Shown: positions 25,286 to 35,400, numbered from the stretch's first letter. The stretch is 64,000 bases of DNA from Gillisella vitis (GCF_014204625.1 NZ_JACHLU010000002.1:310001-374000); one strand, 5' to 3'. Notes: generated by a model not told the origin, from the sequence alone. A program made the numbers and translations.

Positions 25286-26206
25286 TCACCAATCCGGCTT
25301 GTGGTGGGCGTGCCAGTGTCTGGCAATATCAAGACGGGTGGGCACCCAGACTTTGTCATGGGATAAAACATAATCCACAAACCGCTTGAGTGCTGCGGCC
25401 CGGCCCGGACGGCCAACCAGACGGCAATGCAGGCCCACCGACATCATTTTCGCGGCCCCCTCCTGTCCTTCCTGATAGAGGGTGTCAAAGGCGTCTTTCA
25501 GATAGGTGAAAAACTGATCGCCGGAATTAAAGCCCTGTGGCGTGGCAAACCGCATGTCGTTGGTTTCCAGCGTATAGGGAATGATCAGGAAAGGCTTGCC
25601 CGCAGGGTCCGGCACCCAGAAGGGCAGATCGTCAGCGTAATTATCGGAAGAATAAAGAAAGCCTCCTTCTTCCATCACCAGCTTCAGTGTGTTGTCTGAA
25701 GGCTTGCCCTGATACATGCCATAGGGGCGCTCACCGGCCACTTCTGTGTGGAGACGCACCGCCTCCAGAATATGCTTGCGCTCGATCTCTTCGGCAAAAT
25801 CCTTATATTCCAGCCAGCGATAACCGTGGGACGCGATCTCCCATCCCGCCTCTTTCATGGCCGCCACCGCTTCTGGATTGCGGGCCATGGCCAGCGTGAC
25901 CCCATAAACCGTAACGGGAACATTGAGCGCCGTGAACATGCGATGCAGGCGCCAGAAACCGGCGCGCGCACCATATTCGTAAATCGATTCCATGTTGAGA
26001 TTGCGCTGACCGGGCCAGCTGGCAGCCCCAACAATTTCCGAGAGCAGATTTTCAGACCCCGGATCACCATCCAGAATGCAGCTTTCGCCACCCTCTTCGT
26101 AGTTGATCACGAATTGAACCGCCAGATTGGCCCCTCCCGGCCATTTCGGGTCCGGCGTGTGGCGGCCATAACCAATCAGATCGCGGGGATAATGTTTGTC
26201 TTGCAT
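25286..26206 (-). CDS. puuE: Allantoinase PuuE (polysaccharide deacetylase fold)
   Basis: The 306-residue protein belongs to the cofactor-poor allantoinases of the NodB-like fold, which hydrolyse allantoin to allantoate. Diagnostic segments are RDLIGYGRHTPDPKWPGGA, VNYEEGGE, the EIASHGYRW motif with metal-binding His, and GLHCRLVGRPGRAAAL near the end. The start at 26206 (MQDKHYPRD) is preferred, since an upstream extension is not conserved. It acts after UraD (29255) in the purine pathway. Here it stands alone, upstream of no other ureide gene on its strand except the DUF1045 gene, which is co-directional. Confidence 0.92.
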   Translation of the reverse strand: MQDKHYPRDLIGYGRHTPDPKWPGGANLAVQFVINYEEGGESCILDGDPGSENLLSEIVGAASWPGQRNLNMESIYEYGARAGFWRLHRMFTALNVPVTVYGVTLAMARNPEAVAAMKEAGWEIASHGYRWLEYKDFAEEIERKHILEAVRLHTEVAGERPYGMYQGKPSDNTLKLVMEEGGFLYSSDNYADDLPFWVPDPAGKPFLIIPYTLETNDMRFATPQGFNSGDQFFTYLKDAFDTLYQEGQEGAAKMMSVGLHCRLVGRPGRAAALKRFVDYVLSHDKVWVPTRLDIARHWHAHHKPDW

Positions 26207-26287
26207 CGCTTTGCCTTCTCGCCTGCATGGTGCGTGAAGGTTAAGCAAGTGAAACAGGCTTGTCGAGCGGCAAAACGGTCTGCGCTG

Positions 26288-26995
26288 TCAGGCACTCCTG
26301 CGCGCCGACACCCGCCCCATCGGGTGCAGCGAATGCACCACAAGGGGCGCTCCCTGTTCCCGCTCCACAAACAGCGCGAGATTGGAAAACACGGGTGGTT
26401 GAGCAAGATAGGTTGAAAAATACCGGCTGACGGCTTTTTGAACCCGCTCCCGATCCGCCATGGACAATGGCCCGGTCAGCGGCAGATAAAATCTGTATTC
26501 ATCCAGCACATGCGGATCGCCCCAGCGGTAAAGATTGGCAAATTGCGGTGCGCTCAAGCGCTCCGGCACCATGCGGTCAATTTCGGCTTCTGTCATCGGG
26601 GCACGGAATTGCTCAAAACTCTGCACCACCAGCGCTGCCAGTTGATCAAGCTGCACCGATTGATGACTGAGCATCAATCCGCAAAAATCACCAAGTCGCC
26701 CCACTTCCAGAGCAGGCAGGGTAAAAGGCTCGACCACGCTGGCAAAATGCATCAGCTCGCGCAACAGCATGGCCTCGCTCACGTCCGGGTGCAAGCGAAA
26801 CGGAGCCTTGAGGCAGGCATGAAAACCGTTGCGCCGTGGCAAGGCGGTGTGAAAGGCAATTTCGCTCTGGCCGAGGCCAATGCCATCGGGATGTTCCTGC
26901 GCCTCACCGGAGTAAACACTGCGTCCAAGCCAGCTGGCCGCCGCCATGGACAGGGGATCACGCGCTGAAGGTGTGTAACAAATCGAGTACCGCAT
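26288..26995 (-). CDS. DUF1045 protein, 2H phosphoesterase-like
   Basis: This 235-residue protein matches DUF1045, often annotated as a phosphonate metabolism protein. It starts MRYSICYTPSARDPLSMAAASWLGR-like and contains NGFHACLKAPFRL and FYLPLTGPL. These give the paired small HxxL/hxhTG-like positions of the 2H phosphoesterase fold. It precedes puuE on the same strand by about 80 bases and may be co-transcribed with it. No phosphonate genes are in the window, so the substrate is open. Confidence 0.75.
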   Translation of the reverse strand: MRYSICYTPSARDPLSMAAASWLGRSVYSGEAQEHPDGIGLGQSEIAFHTALPRRNGFHACLKAPFRLHPDVSEAMLLRELMHFASVVEPFTLPALEVGRLGDFCGLMLSHQSVQLDQLAALVVQSFEQFRAPMTEAEIDRMVPERLSAPQFANLYRWGDPHVLDEYRFYLPLTGPLSMADRERVQKAVSRYFSTYLAQPPVFSNLALFVEREQGAPLVVHSLHPMGRVSARRSA

Positions 26996-27103
26996 TGCTT
27001 TTGCCTCCTCCGCTTATCGAATCACCAATGGTCGATAAGCGGTTTCCTCCTCCCGGATAGGCGATTTGCATGACACTATGACGAAAACAGCAGGCGCTTC
27101 ATT

Positions 27104-28288
27104 TCACTTTTTACGAGAAGCAACCGCAATGTGATGGATAAGCGTAAACCCCGGCGGAATGCTGAAAGCTTTGCCCAGCAAAGGCGCAAGGGCAGCCTGC
27201 GCAAGCCGGTGCGCAAGGCCAAAGCTGATTTTAAAGCCTCCTGTCAACGCAATCACAGATGGGTGGTCGGGGTGCGGCCCGACCATCGGGTCACGGTCAA
27301 TGGCTTTGGGGCGCAAGCCCGCCCACCGCTCAACCACCTGCGCATCGCTCAACGCAGGCACCAGCACCCGCACCCGCTCAATCAGCAGTTCCAGTTGCTG
27401 ATCGGTGCTGAAAGGGGCATCAAAATGATTTTCGCTGGTGCTGCCAATCGCCACCCGGCCATCATCATGCGGCACAATATAAACCCCATCCAGAAACAGC
27501 AGCGGCAAAGTGGGATCAATATTGGCCTGCAACAGGGCTGATTGCCCTTTGACCGCCATGCCAAGTGGTTGTGGCAGCGGCGGCATCAAGGCTTCCAGCA
27601 ATGCAAACGATCCGGTTCCGGCGGCAATCATCACATGGCCAAAGGCGATCTTTTGACCGTTTTTCAGCAGCGCCACCTGTTTTGACAGGTCAAAGCCGCC
27701 CACTGGAGCACCTTCTATAATATGGCACCGGCTGGATGCCGCAAGCGAAGTCCGCAATGCCTGCGTCAATCCGCGCGGCGAAACCCTTGCCGCCAGCGTA
27801 TCATGCACCAGCCCGCCTTGCGTATGGGCCGGGTCCGGCCAGAGAGTGCCAAACGGCGATTGGTCCAGCACCTGCCAGGCAAAACTGCGGTCAGGGGTTT
27901 GCCAAGCAGTTTGTGCATCTTTTTCATGGCGCAGCGCAATGGTGCGCAAATGCGGCTTTGGCAACATGATCAGGCGGCCAGCACGGCGGTAGCCGGCAGC
28001 CAACCCGGTTTCTGCCTCAAGCCGCGCCACTTCATCTTCCAGCGACAGCAGCGCATCAAATTGAAACTGCTTTTTTTCGCACCATCTGTCGGGCATATAG
28101 GGCATCAGCGAGCCAAGCAGGCCGCCGCTGGCACCACTGGCAATGCGATCGGCCTCGACCAGCGTTACAGTCAGCCCCGCATCGACAGCAAAACGCGCCG
28201 CCCAAAGCCCCATAATGCCGCCACCAACAATCAGCAGATCCGTAGAGAGTTGACCCGAAGGCAAAGCCATCCTATCGCCATTTGTCAT
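27104..28288 (-). CDS. FAD-dependent oxidoreductase, MnmC C-domain or glycine-oxidase like
   Basis: The 394-residue DAO-family flavoprotein opens with LLIVGGGIMGLWAARFAVDAG, the Rossmann FAD motif, and continues TLVEADRIASGASGGLLG. Late segments WAGLRPKAIDRDPMVGPHPD and IALTGGFKISFGLA fit this family. It is divergent from mnmD, with overlapping start codons. In enterobacteria, the corresponding oxidase domain is fused to MnmD in MnmC, where it removes the carboxymethyl group of cmnm5U34 in tRNA. Here it may be the split partner. A glycine-oxidase role is the alternative. GGAAGGAG stands eight bases before the ATG. Confidence 0.8.
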   Translation of the reverse strand: MTNGDRMALPSGQLSTDLLIVGGGIMGLWAARFAVDAGLTVTLVEADRIASGASGGLLGSLMPYMPDRWCEKKQFQFDALLSLEDEVARLEAETGLAAGYRRAGRLIMLPKPHLRTIALRHEKDAQTAWQTPDRSFAWQVLDQSPFGTLWPDPAHTQGGLVHDTLAARVSPRGLTQALRTSLAASSRCHIIEGAPVGGFDLSKQVALLKNGQKIAFGHVMIAAGTGSFALLEALMPPLPQPLGMAVKGQSALLQANIDPTLPLLFLDGVYIVPHDDGRVAIGSTSENHFDAPFSTDQQLELLIERVRVLVPALSDAQVVERWAGLRPKAIDRDPMVGPHPDHPSVIALTGGFKISFGLAHRLAQAALAPLLGKAFSIPPGFTLIHHIAVASRKK

Positions 28289-29012
28289 GACACACTCTCC
28301 TTCCGAATCCGAAATTGCGGCAACACACCAGAGCTTGACCTGGCAAGAGGGCGATATGCCCTATTCAACCGCTTTTGGCGACCATTTTTACTGTCAGACC
28401 GACGGCAGGCTGGAATGCGGCCATGTGTTTCTGGCGGGCAACGGTCTGCCGGAGCGCTGGAGCGATACCCAAAGCTTTGCCATTGGCGAGCTGGGTTTCG
28501 GCACCGGCCTGAATGCCATGGAAACATGGCGGCAATGGAAGCTGTTTCGCCAGCCCGGCCAGAGCCTGCACTTCATTTCGTTTGAGCTTTACCCGATGCA
28601 GGCGCAGGAGATTGATCGTGCCCTGTCACGTTGGCCACAGATTGATGCGGAGCGTCAGCACCTTGTGTCCCTCTGGCCTGAAACACCGGAAGGCCATGTC
28701 CGGCTTGATCTGGATGAACAGACACAATTGACTGTGGTGTGTGGCGATGCGCTGACGTCTTTGAGCGCATGGTGCGAGCCGTTTGATGCCTGGTATCTGG
28801 ACGGTTTTGCGCCATCGCGCAACGGTGCCATGTGGTCGGTGGAGCTGATGACCCGGCTTTGCCAGTTGACTGCGCCAGGCGGGCGTTTTGCCACCTATGC
28901 CGCAGCAGGCTTTGTGCGGCGCAATCTTCAGGCTGCTGGCTATCTGGTGGAACGTCGCAAAGGCTTTGCCGGAAAACGCGAAATGCTGTGTGGCAGCAAA
29001 CCCGCGTCTTGA
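28287..29012 (+). CDS. mnmD: tRNA mnm5s2U34 methyltransferase MnmD
   Basis: This 241-residue protein corresponds to the N-terminal methyltransferase half of MnmC. Key parts are MPYSTAFGDHFYC, ELGFGTGLNAMETW (SAM-binding), FDAWYLDGFAPSRNGAMW and LTAPGGRFATYAAAGFVRRNL, then AGYLVERRKGFAGKREML. It would methylate the 5-aminomethyl group in the tRNA wobble uridine. The ATG at 28287 overlaps the divergent oxidoreductase start (CATG). No Shine-Dalgarno is seen, so the mRNA may be leaderless or use another start. Confidence 0.92.
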   Translation: MTHSPSESEIAATHQSLTWQEGDMPYSTAFGDHFYCQTDGRLECGHVFLAGNGLPERWSDTQSFAIGELGFGTGLNAMETWRQWKLFRQPGQSLHFISFELYPMQAQEIDRALSRWPQIDAERQHLVSLWPETPEGHVRLDLDEQTQLTVVCGDALTSLSAWCEPFDAWYLDGFAPSRNGAMWSVELMTRLCQLTAPGGRFATYAAAGFVRRNLQAAGYLVERRKGFAGKREMLCGSKPAS

Positions 29013-29097
29013 AGGCGCAAGCAGCCTGAAGATAAAACCATACTCTAAACCATCGGCCTAAAGCCGGGTTCCATATTACCCTCGATGGTACGGCTCT

Positions 29098-29206
29098 TAA
29101 AGCCTGTCGCAGTGAACAGGATTCACTGCGACAGGCTTTAGCTCTTTCTTTTTCGCATGGACGTTATCGTTTTATTGAGGACAATAAAACGCGACATGCT
29201 TTAGAT
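29098..29206. repeat. 109-bp double-palindrome element, copy 2
   Basis: This copy matches 21768-21877 across its whole length in the same orientation, with only about three single-base differences. It contains the same TGTCGCAGTGAA palindrome and the second CGTTTTATTG palindrome. Confidence 0.93.
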
Positions 29207-29254
29207 TTTATGATGACGTGTTTGGTGAGCAGATTTTGATGTGAGGAGCGTGGC

Positions 29255-29746
29255 ATGGATCGGCAGGAGTTTATTGCGCAATTTGGTGGAGTGTTCGAGC
29301 ATTCAGCCTTTATTGCCGAGCGTGCGTTTGATCAGGGTCTTATTCATGAGCCTCTCACCCTTGCCGGTGTTCATGGTGGGCTTTGTGCGGTTTTTCGCGC
29401 GGCGAGCCATGCTGAAAGACTGGGTGTTTTGCGGGCACACCCTGATCTGGCGGGAAAATTGGCGCTTGCGGGTGAGTTGACCCAAGACAGTCGCAACGAG
29501 CAGGCAGGCGCAGGCCTTGATCGGTTATCTGCTGGTGAGCACGACCGCTTCAGTGCGCTCAACAGCACCTATACCGAAAAATTCGGGTTTCCGTTCATCG
29601 TTGCGGTCAAGGGCCTGACCAAGCACGATATTCTGACAGCGTTTGAGGCGCGTGTGGATCATGGTCCAGAGGCGGAATTTTCAACGGCCTGTGAGCAGGT
29701 CGAAAAAATCGCACGGCTACGCCTCGAAACGATGCTGACCAGATAA
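29255..29746 (+). CDS. uraD: OHCU decarboxylase UraD
   Basis: This 163-residue protein decarboxylates 2-oxo-4-hydroxy-4-carboxy-5-ureidoimidazoline to S-allantoin, the last step from urate. It shows the N-terminal FIAQFGGVFEHSAFIAERA, the HPDLAGKLALAGELT block containing the active-site His region, and NSTYTEKFGFPFIVAVKG, all diagnostic of UraD. GAGGAG precedes the ATG. UraH, the preceding enzyme, is encoded 7 kb away at 37096. A 109-bp repeat element lies just upstream. Confidence 0.93.
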   Translation: MDRQEFIAQFGGVFEHSAFIAERAFDQGLIHEPLTLAGVHGGLCAVFRAASHAERLGVLRAHPDLAGKLALAGELTQDSRNEQAGAGLDRLSAGEHDRFSALNSTYTEKFGFPFIVAVKGLTKHDILTAFEARVDHGPEAEFSTACEQVEKIARLRLETMLTR

Positions 29747-29759
29747 ATAGAAGCCAGCA

Positions 29760-29939
29760 TTACTGTTTGCGCGTCTCATCTGCTTCGCGGATGGCGTCCT
29801 CATGATACCAGCTTGCAGACCCACTTTCGTAAATTACGGGTTTTGGGCTGTTGCGTTCACGCATCTCCCGCAGTCTTTGCGTGTTCCGAAGAGGGAACTC
29901 GTAGATTTTTGCTGTTTCTCGACCAAGGCTGACTGTCAT
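29760..29939 (-). CDS. DUF2735 small protein next to glnII
   Basis: The 59-residue protein begins MTVSLGRETAKIYEFPLRN and has the KIYEFP and ESGSASWYHEDAI segments of DUF2735, which is commonly found divergent from glnII in rhizobia. The start at 29939 has GAGAGG seven bases upstream. It shares a 400-base control region with glnII, including an NtrC-type site at 30009 close to its own start. A role in nitrogen-stress response is an inference from this arrangement. Confidence 0.78.
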   Translation of the reverse strand: MTVSLGRETAKIYEFPLRNTQRLREMRERNSPKPVIYESGSASWYHEDAIREADETRKQ

Positions 29940-30008
29940 TGCACTGCCTCTCAACGTTCTTCGAGCTCCTCCGCCCGGATGTCTATCTTACCATAACCTC
30001 ACATAAGT

Positions 30009-30025
30009 TGCACATCAAAAGTGCA
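30009..30025. promoter_or_regulatory. Putative NtrC-binding site
   Basis: TGCACATCAAAAGTGCA fits the NtrC pattern TGCAC-N7-GTGCA exactly in its arms. It lies about 215 bases upstream of the glnII sigma-54 promoter, a usual enhancer distance, and 70 bases upstream of the divergent DUF2735 gene. Confidence 0.7.
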
Positions 30026-30239
30026 TTTTGCATAAAAATAAATCACTTATTTGGCGATTGTTTGCGTGTTTTTTGGGCGACCAATTGTCGTGCCTGCTGA
30101 TTTGGCACTGGAATGCTTGATGAATCACCATGTTCTAATTTTCAGCTTGATCGTGAAGTGTTAAAAAAACCTCATATTTTTGAGAGATTTGCTTTCCGGT
30201 CATGTTTTTTTGAGAAACGGGGGTGACTCAGGAGATCAA

Positions 30240-30256
30240 TTGGCACGCTTCATGCT
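30240..30256 (+). promoter_or_regulatory. Sigma-54 promoter of glnII
   Basis: TTGGCACGCTTCATGCT matches the -24/-12 consensus: GG at 30242-30243 and GC at 30254-30255 with the required ten-base spacing. It lies about 87 bases before the glnII ATG. NtrC-dependent transcription of glnII from such promoters is known in rhizobia. Confidence 0.8.
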
Positions 30257-30342
30257 TCTTAATGTGATGACTCACCGGACTGCCGGAGAATCAATCCTAG
30301 GGTGCGCTCAGTGTAGAGCGCTCGACTTATGAGAGATCGACA

Positions 30343-31377
30343 ATGACGAAGTACAAGCTCGAGTACATCTGGTTGGATGGCTATACGCCGGTTCCTAACT
30401 TGCGCGGCAAGACACAGATCAAGGAATTCGCTGAATTCCCAACCTTGGAACAGCTCCCTCTCTGGGGCTTTGATGGCAGCTCCACACAGCAGGCCGAAGG
30501 TCACAGCTCCGATTGCGTGCTGAAGCCTGTTGCTGTTTATCCAGATCCAGCGCGCACCAATGGCGTTTTGGTCATGTGCGAAGTCATGATGCCAGATGGC
30601 GTGACGCCTCATAGCTCCAACAGCCGTGCAACCATTCTCGATGACGAAGGCACATGGTTTGGCTTTGAGCAGGAATACTTCCTGTATCAGGATGGTCGTC
30701 CGCTCGGCTTCCCTGAAAATGGCTATCCTGCACCGCAGGGGCCTTATTACACTGGCGTTGGCTTCAAGAATGTTGGCGATGTTGCCCGCGAAATCGTTGA
30801 AGAACATCTGGATCTCTGCCTTGCAGCTGGCATCAACCACGAAGGCATCAATGCCGAAGTGGCCAAGGGCCAATGGGAATTCCAGGTTTTCGGCAAGGGT
30901 TCCAAGAAGGCTGCTGACGAAATCTGGCTGGCGCGTTACCTGTTGCTCCGCCTTTGCGAAAAATACGGCGTGGATGTTGAATTCCACTGCAAGCCACTGG
31001 GTGACACCGACTGGAACGGCTCCGGTATGCATTGCAACTTCTCGACGCAGTTCATGCGCGAAGTGGGTGGCAAGGATTATTTCGAAGCTCTCATGGCCGC
31101 TTTTGCCAAGAACTGGAAAGAGCATATCGACGTTTACGGTCCAGACAACCATCTGCGTCTGACCGGCAAGCACGAAACCGCTCCATGGAACAAGTTCTCT
31201 TATGGTGTGGCTGACCGTGGCGCATCTATCCGCGTTCCACATTCCTTTGTGAATAACGGCTATCGTGGCTATCTCGAAGACCGTCGTCCAAACAGCCAGG
31301 GCTGCCCATACCAGATCGCTTCTCAGGTCTTGAAGACGATTGCGGAAGTTCCGGTGGCAAAGTCTGCTGCTGCTTGA
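30343..31377 (+). CDS. glnII: Glutamine synthetase II
   Basis: This 344-residue enzyme is the eukaryote-type (GSII) glutamine synthetase, which condenses glutamate and ammonia with ATP. Residues 3-50 hold KLEYIWLDGYTPVPNLRGKT and GFDGSST. The catalytic barrel has FGFEQEYFLYQDG-like, NGSGMHCNFST, and DNHLRLTGKHETAPW plus DRGASIRVPHS. It lacks the adenylylation loop of GSI, so control is mainly transcriptional, consistent with the sigma-54 promoter and NtrC-type site upstream. A strong hairpin follows the stop. Confidence 0.97.
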   Translation: MTKYKLEYIWLDGYTPVPNLRGKTQIKEFAEFPTLEQLPLWGFDGSSTQQAEGHSSDCVLKPVAVYPDPARTNGVLVMCEVMMPDGVTPHSSNSRATILDDEGTWFGFEQEYFLYQDGRPLGFPENGYPAPQGPYYTGVGFKNVGDVAREIVEEHLDLCLAAGINHEGINAEVAKGQWEFQVFGKGSKKAADEIWLARYLLLRLCEKYGVDVEFHCKPLGDTDWNGSGMHCNFSTQFMREVGGKDYFEALMAAFAKNWKEHIDVYGPDNHLRLTGKHETAPWNKFSYGVADRGASIRVPHSFVNNGYRGYLEDRRPNSQGCPYQIASQVLKTIAEVPVAKSAAA

Positions 31378-31382
31378 TGTGT

Positions 31383-31410
31383 CGGTGCCGATGCGAAAGC
31401 ATCGGCACCG
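31383..31410 (+). terminator. Hairpin downstream of glnII
   Basis: CGGTGCCGATGC and GCATCGGCACCG form a perfect twelve-pair stem with a GAAA tetraloop, five bases after the glnII stop. The following sequence has only a short T-rich stretch, so it may act as a terminator or as a 3' stabiliser. Confidence 0.75.
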
Positions 31411-32412
31411 TTCTCGCCGCGTCATTTACAATTGCGGCGATGTGTGATGACATGGTTTTTTGAAGTCTGCTTGTTTCGAGCAGGAATTTTATGATTTTAT
31501 GGCCTTTGTGCCGATATTTTGTGTGCAGGTGTATGCCGCCTCGATTGGAATACAAATCGTGGCGCGATTTTTAAGGTGATAAAAAACAAGGCAGCTTATG
31601 TGCGTTTTTTGAAAGCGCTGCCGCTCTTCCAATGTTCTGTGCGTGACGAATTGGATAATTTTCTCTCAGCAATGTACCGCACAGCTTTGGTCCGAAAAGT
31701 GGGAACCGGTTGTCGAGAAAATCCGATGTTGTCGTGCAGTCACGCATGAACGGAGTGAATGCGTCAGCTTGATCTTAATCTGCGTTTTGAAAGAGCATAA
31801 TTGCTTTCTGGCACCCTTATTTTTCAGGGTGGGTCACATTTGTTTTATGTTTTCTATCTATGGTAGCTTTGCAGCCAAGCATTCAGAGCGATTTTGAGGC
31901 TCTCTTCCATTCACATTGCTGCTTAACACAGTTCATATTTCATCAGATTTTAAATTTAATCGCATTTTGCGCCGTTTCAGATAAATTTTTTTCATTATTT
32001 TTGTCGAGTTGAGCTGTCCTTTTGCGCAATTCCCATTTTGATACAGTTGCGGCGGAATCTCTTGCTTTGGTTGGCTCAATTGCTGACATATCGGTAAAAT
32101 TGTGTGCTGGATTGATTAATCACGCAGTGGGTGCGGACATAAAAATAAATCTCGAGGGTTGATTTTTCTCAGATTTTGAATATCAATATATATGTATCTG
32201 GAAAAGGCTAAGTGAATAATTTAGCTTTGACCTTGTATTTTTTTTAAAATTAAAATTCCGTTTGAAATTAAGATAAAATTTTCAAAAAAAATTTTTCGGC
32301 ATGGATTTTTTTAATCGAAATAAAAACGCAGTATCGAAATTGAACACGTGATCATTCCTCTATCTTTGTTGTTTCATTCTGGGTTTTTATTGTATTTTTA
32401 ATGGGGTTGTAG
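31411..32412. other. One-kilobase AT-rich non-coding region before the NRPS gene
   Basis: No supported gene lies here. The first half contains a fragment like rhizobial dispersed repeats (CCGAAAAGTGGGAACCGGTT at 31690-31709) and a small hairpin with GGCACCC/GGGTGGG near 31810. From about 31900 the sequence becomes very AT-rich, with long A and T runs up to the NRPS start. It probably holds the NRPS promoter and could bind silencing proteins. Confidence 0.6.
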
Positions 32413-35400
32413 ATGTCTATTGTCAGCAGGCATGAAAAAAATATTCCTGTTTCCCTGGCGCAAGCGGGAATGTGGGTTAAGCAAAAAGTATCACCTGCCG
32501 ATCTTAGCTTCATTCTTGCTGAAGCTATTGAAATACACGGCCCAGTTGACGCTGAGTGCTTTTGCCGGTCGCTGTATCGGCTGACGGAAGAGGCAGGCGT
32601 TACCCGATCCAACATTTGCGAACTGGATGGCAAGCCGCATCAAATCATCCGTGCCACCCATGTTGGCGCATTTGAGGTTCTTGATTTCAGCGATAAAAAA
32701 GACCCGCGTGCTGATGCTGATGCCTGGATGCAGGCAGAATTGCGCCGGACGCTGGATTTGGCCAAAGACAATCTCTGGGCCAGCGCATTGCTGAAATTGA
32801 GCGCGGATCACTGGATCTGGTACCATCGCGCCCATCACATCCTGATGGATGGATTTTCTGGCGGTATTCTTGCGCGGCGCATGGCCGAAATTTACTCCGC
32901 ATTTGTGGAGGGGCAGACCTTGGAATTCTGCGATCTGGGCTCGCCGCAGGAGTTGCTGGATCAGGAGAAAATCTACCGCGAATCGACCCATTTTCAAAAG
33001 GACCGCGCCTATTGGTCGGAGCAGTTGAAAGCGTTGCCGCCGCCGGTCACATTGGCAAAGCGCAAGGTTGAGCCTTCTGGCGGTTTGTTGCGCCACACGA
33101 CCACTCTTGATCGCGCCAAAGTCAAATCTCTTCAGCAGATGAGCCGAAGCCTTGGCGGAAGCGTGCCGCAGGCGATGATTGCGCTGGTTGCCGCCTATTA
33201 CGCACGGGCAACCGATTGTGAAGAACTGACCATGATCACCATGGTAACGGCGCGTCTGAGCCAGATCACACGGCGGATTCCGGGCATGATGGCCAATGCG
33301 GTTCCGTTGCGCTTTAAGATTGCACCGGACCTGACCCTGAGAGACCTGATGAAACAGGTGTCTCAGCAGATGACCCGCGCTCTGCGCTATCAGCGCTATC
33401 GTTATGAGGATATGCGCCGCGATCTGGGACTTGTGCGCCCGGATGCGCAAATTGCCTGGCTGGGTGTCAACATTGAGCCATTTGACTATGATTTGCGCTT
33501 TGGTGGCCATCCCACCACGGTTCACAATCTGTCCAATGGCACGATGACCGATTTCACCATTTTCGCCTATGATCGTGGTGATAATGGTGATCTTCGCATC
33601 GATTTTGATGCCAATCCGGCGCTTTATAGCGCAGAAGAGCTTGCCGATCATGAAGCGCGCTTCATGCGCCTGATGGCGGCTGCCATTGCAGCCCCTGATC
33701 AGCCTTTGCGGGACATCAGCCTGCTGTCTGATCTTGAGCGCGAAACTGTCTTGACGCAATGGAATGACACGCAGCGCACTGTGCCGGATCAAACATGGCC
33801 AGAGCTGTTTCGCCAGCAGGCCATGCGGTCGCCCAATGCGGTTGCCGTGTCGTTTGAGGGCGGTGCACTGACCTATGCCGAGCTGGATGCGGCGTCTGAT
33901 CATCTTGCCGGCTATCTGCTGGACAGGGGTGTTTTGCCTGGCATGTTGGTGGCCGTTGCCGTGCCGCGCTCCGAGCGTATGGTTGTGGCACTTTTGGCGG
34001 TCATGAAAGCCGGCGCTGCCTATTTGCCGCTTGATCCGGCTGATCCATCCTCGCGTGTGGAGATGATTCTGGACGATGCCCGTCCAGCGGCCGTGATCAC
34101 CACTGAAGATGTGGCGGTTAATTTGCCAGGCTCTGGCCTCAATCTGGTGTTCCTTGACAAGCCCTTGTCGCGCACCAGCGATGTCATGCCGCAAGGCCCC
34201 AACCGTGATGATACCGCCTATATTATCTTCACATCCGGCTCCACAGGCCGCCCCAAGGGCGTGCAGATTCCCCATGGTGCATTGGTCAACTTCCTGTTTG
34301 CCATGCAGGATCTGCTCAAACTCTCTGAAAACGACCGCTTGCTGGCGGTTACAACCATTTCCTTTGATATTGCCGCATTGGAACTTTACCTGCCTCTGCT
34401 GGCAGGCGCGCGCAGCGTGATTGCCCAGCGCAGCACGGTTCGGGATCCACTGGCGCTTTGCCGCATGATCAAGGCGGAGGGGATTACCGTGATGCAGGCG
34501 ACGCCATCCTTGTGGCGCGCCTTGCTGGCTGATCATCACGATGCGCTGCAAGGATTGCGCTCGCTGGTGGGCGGTGAGGCGCTGCCGTCGGATCTGGCCC
34601 ATAAAATGGCAGGGCTGGGCCATCCAGTGCTGAATGTTTATGGTCCCACCGAAACAACGGTCTGGTCAACGGCCATGCCGCTTGTGGGCCACGATCTGGA
34701 TACATCACCGATTGGTCGCCCGATCTGGAATACCCGTGTCTACGTGCTGGATCGCAATGGTCAGCCGGTGCCTCCGGGTTTTATTGGCGAGCTTTACATC
34801 GGTGGCGCTGGTGTGGCGCAAGGTTATCTGAACCGACCCGATTTGACAGAAGAGCGGTTCTTGCCAGACCCATTCGTTGGGGGTGGTGAGCGCATCTATC
34901 GCACCGGCGATCTGGCGCGCTGGCGCAATGATGGTGCTCTGGAATATATGGGCCGCAATGACCATCAGATCAAAATCCGCGGCTTCCGGGTCGAGCCGGG
35001 TGAGATTGAGACTGTTCTGACTGCCATGCCGGAAATCCTCGAAGCTGTGGTGATTCTGCGGCAGGACGATGAGCGGGATAAGCGGCTGGTGGCCTATCTT
35101 GTAGCAGAAAAGGGTGTCGAGATTGAAACGGCTGATCTTTCTCGCCGCCTGAGTCTTGTTTTGCCAAGCCACATGATTCCTGCGGCCTATGTCGTGCTCG
35201 ACGCCATTCCGCTGAACGGCAACGGCAAGACCGATCGTCATGCCCTGCCAAAGCCGCAGTGGGATGTTTCGGAAGGCTATATTGCGCCAACAACCGAAAC
35301 AGAAAAATGGCTGGCAGAGCTGTGGAGCAAATTGCTGGGCGTGGAAAAGGTCGGCATTCACGACAGTTTCTTTGCGCTTGGCGGTGATTCGCTGGCGGCT

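Noticed and set aside
30259..31425. Minus-strand frame of 388 codons opposite glnII
   Set aside because: It is antisense to a highly conserved glutamine synthetase and runs through its sigma-54 promoter region.
31690..31760. Possible small RNA gene in the AT-rich region before the NRPS
   Set aside because: The sequence resembles a fragment of a dispersed rhizobial repeat; no promoter and terminator pair could be defined.
32491..34623. Minus-strand frame of 710 codons inside the NRPS gene
   Set aside because: It lies antisense to the condensation and adenylation domains, is rich in His, Gln and Arg as expected for a shadow frame, and has no ribosome site or known motif.
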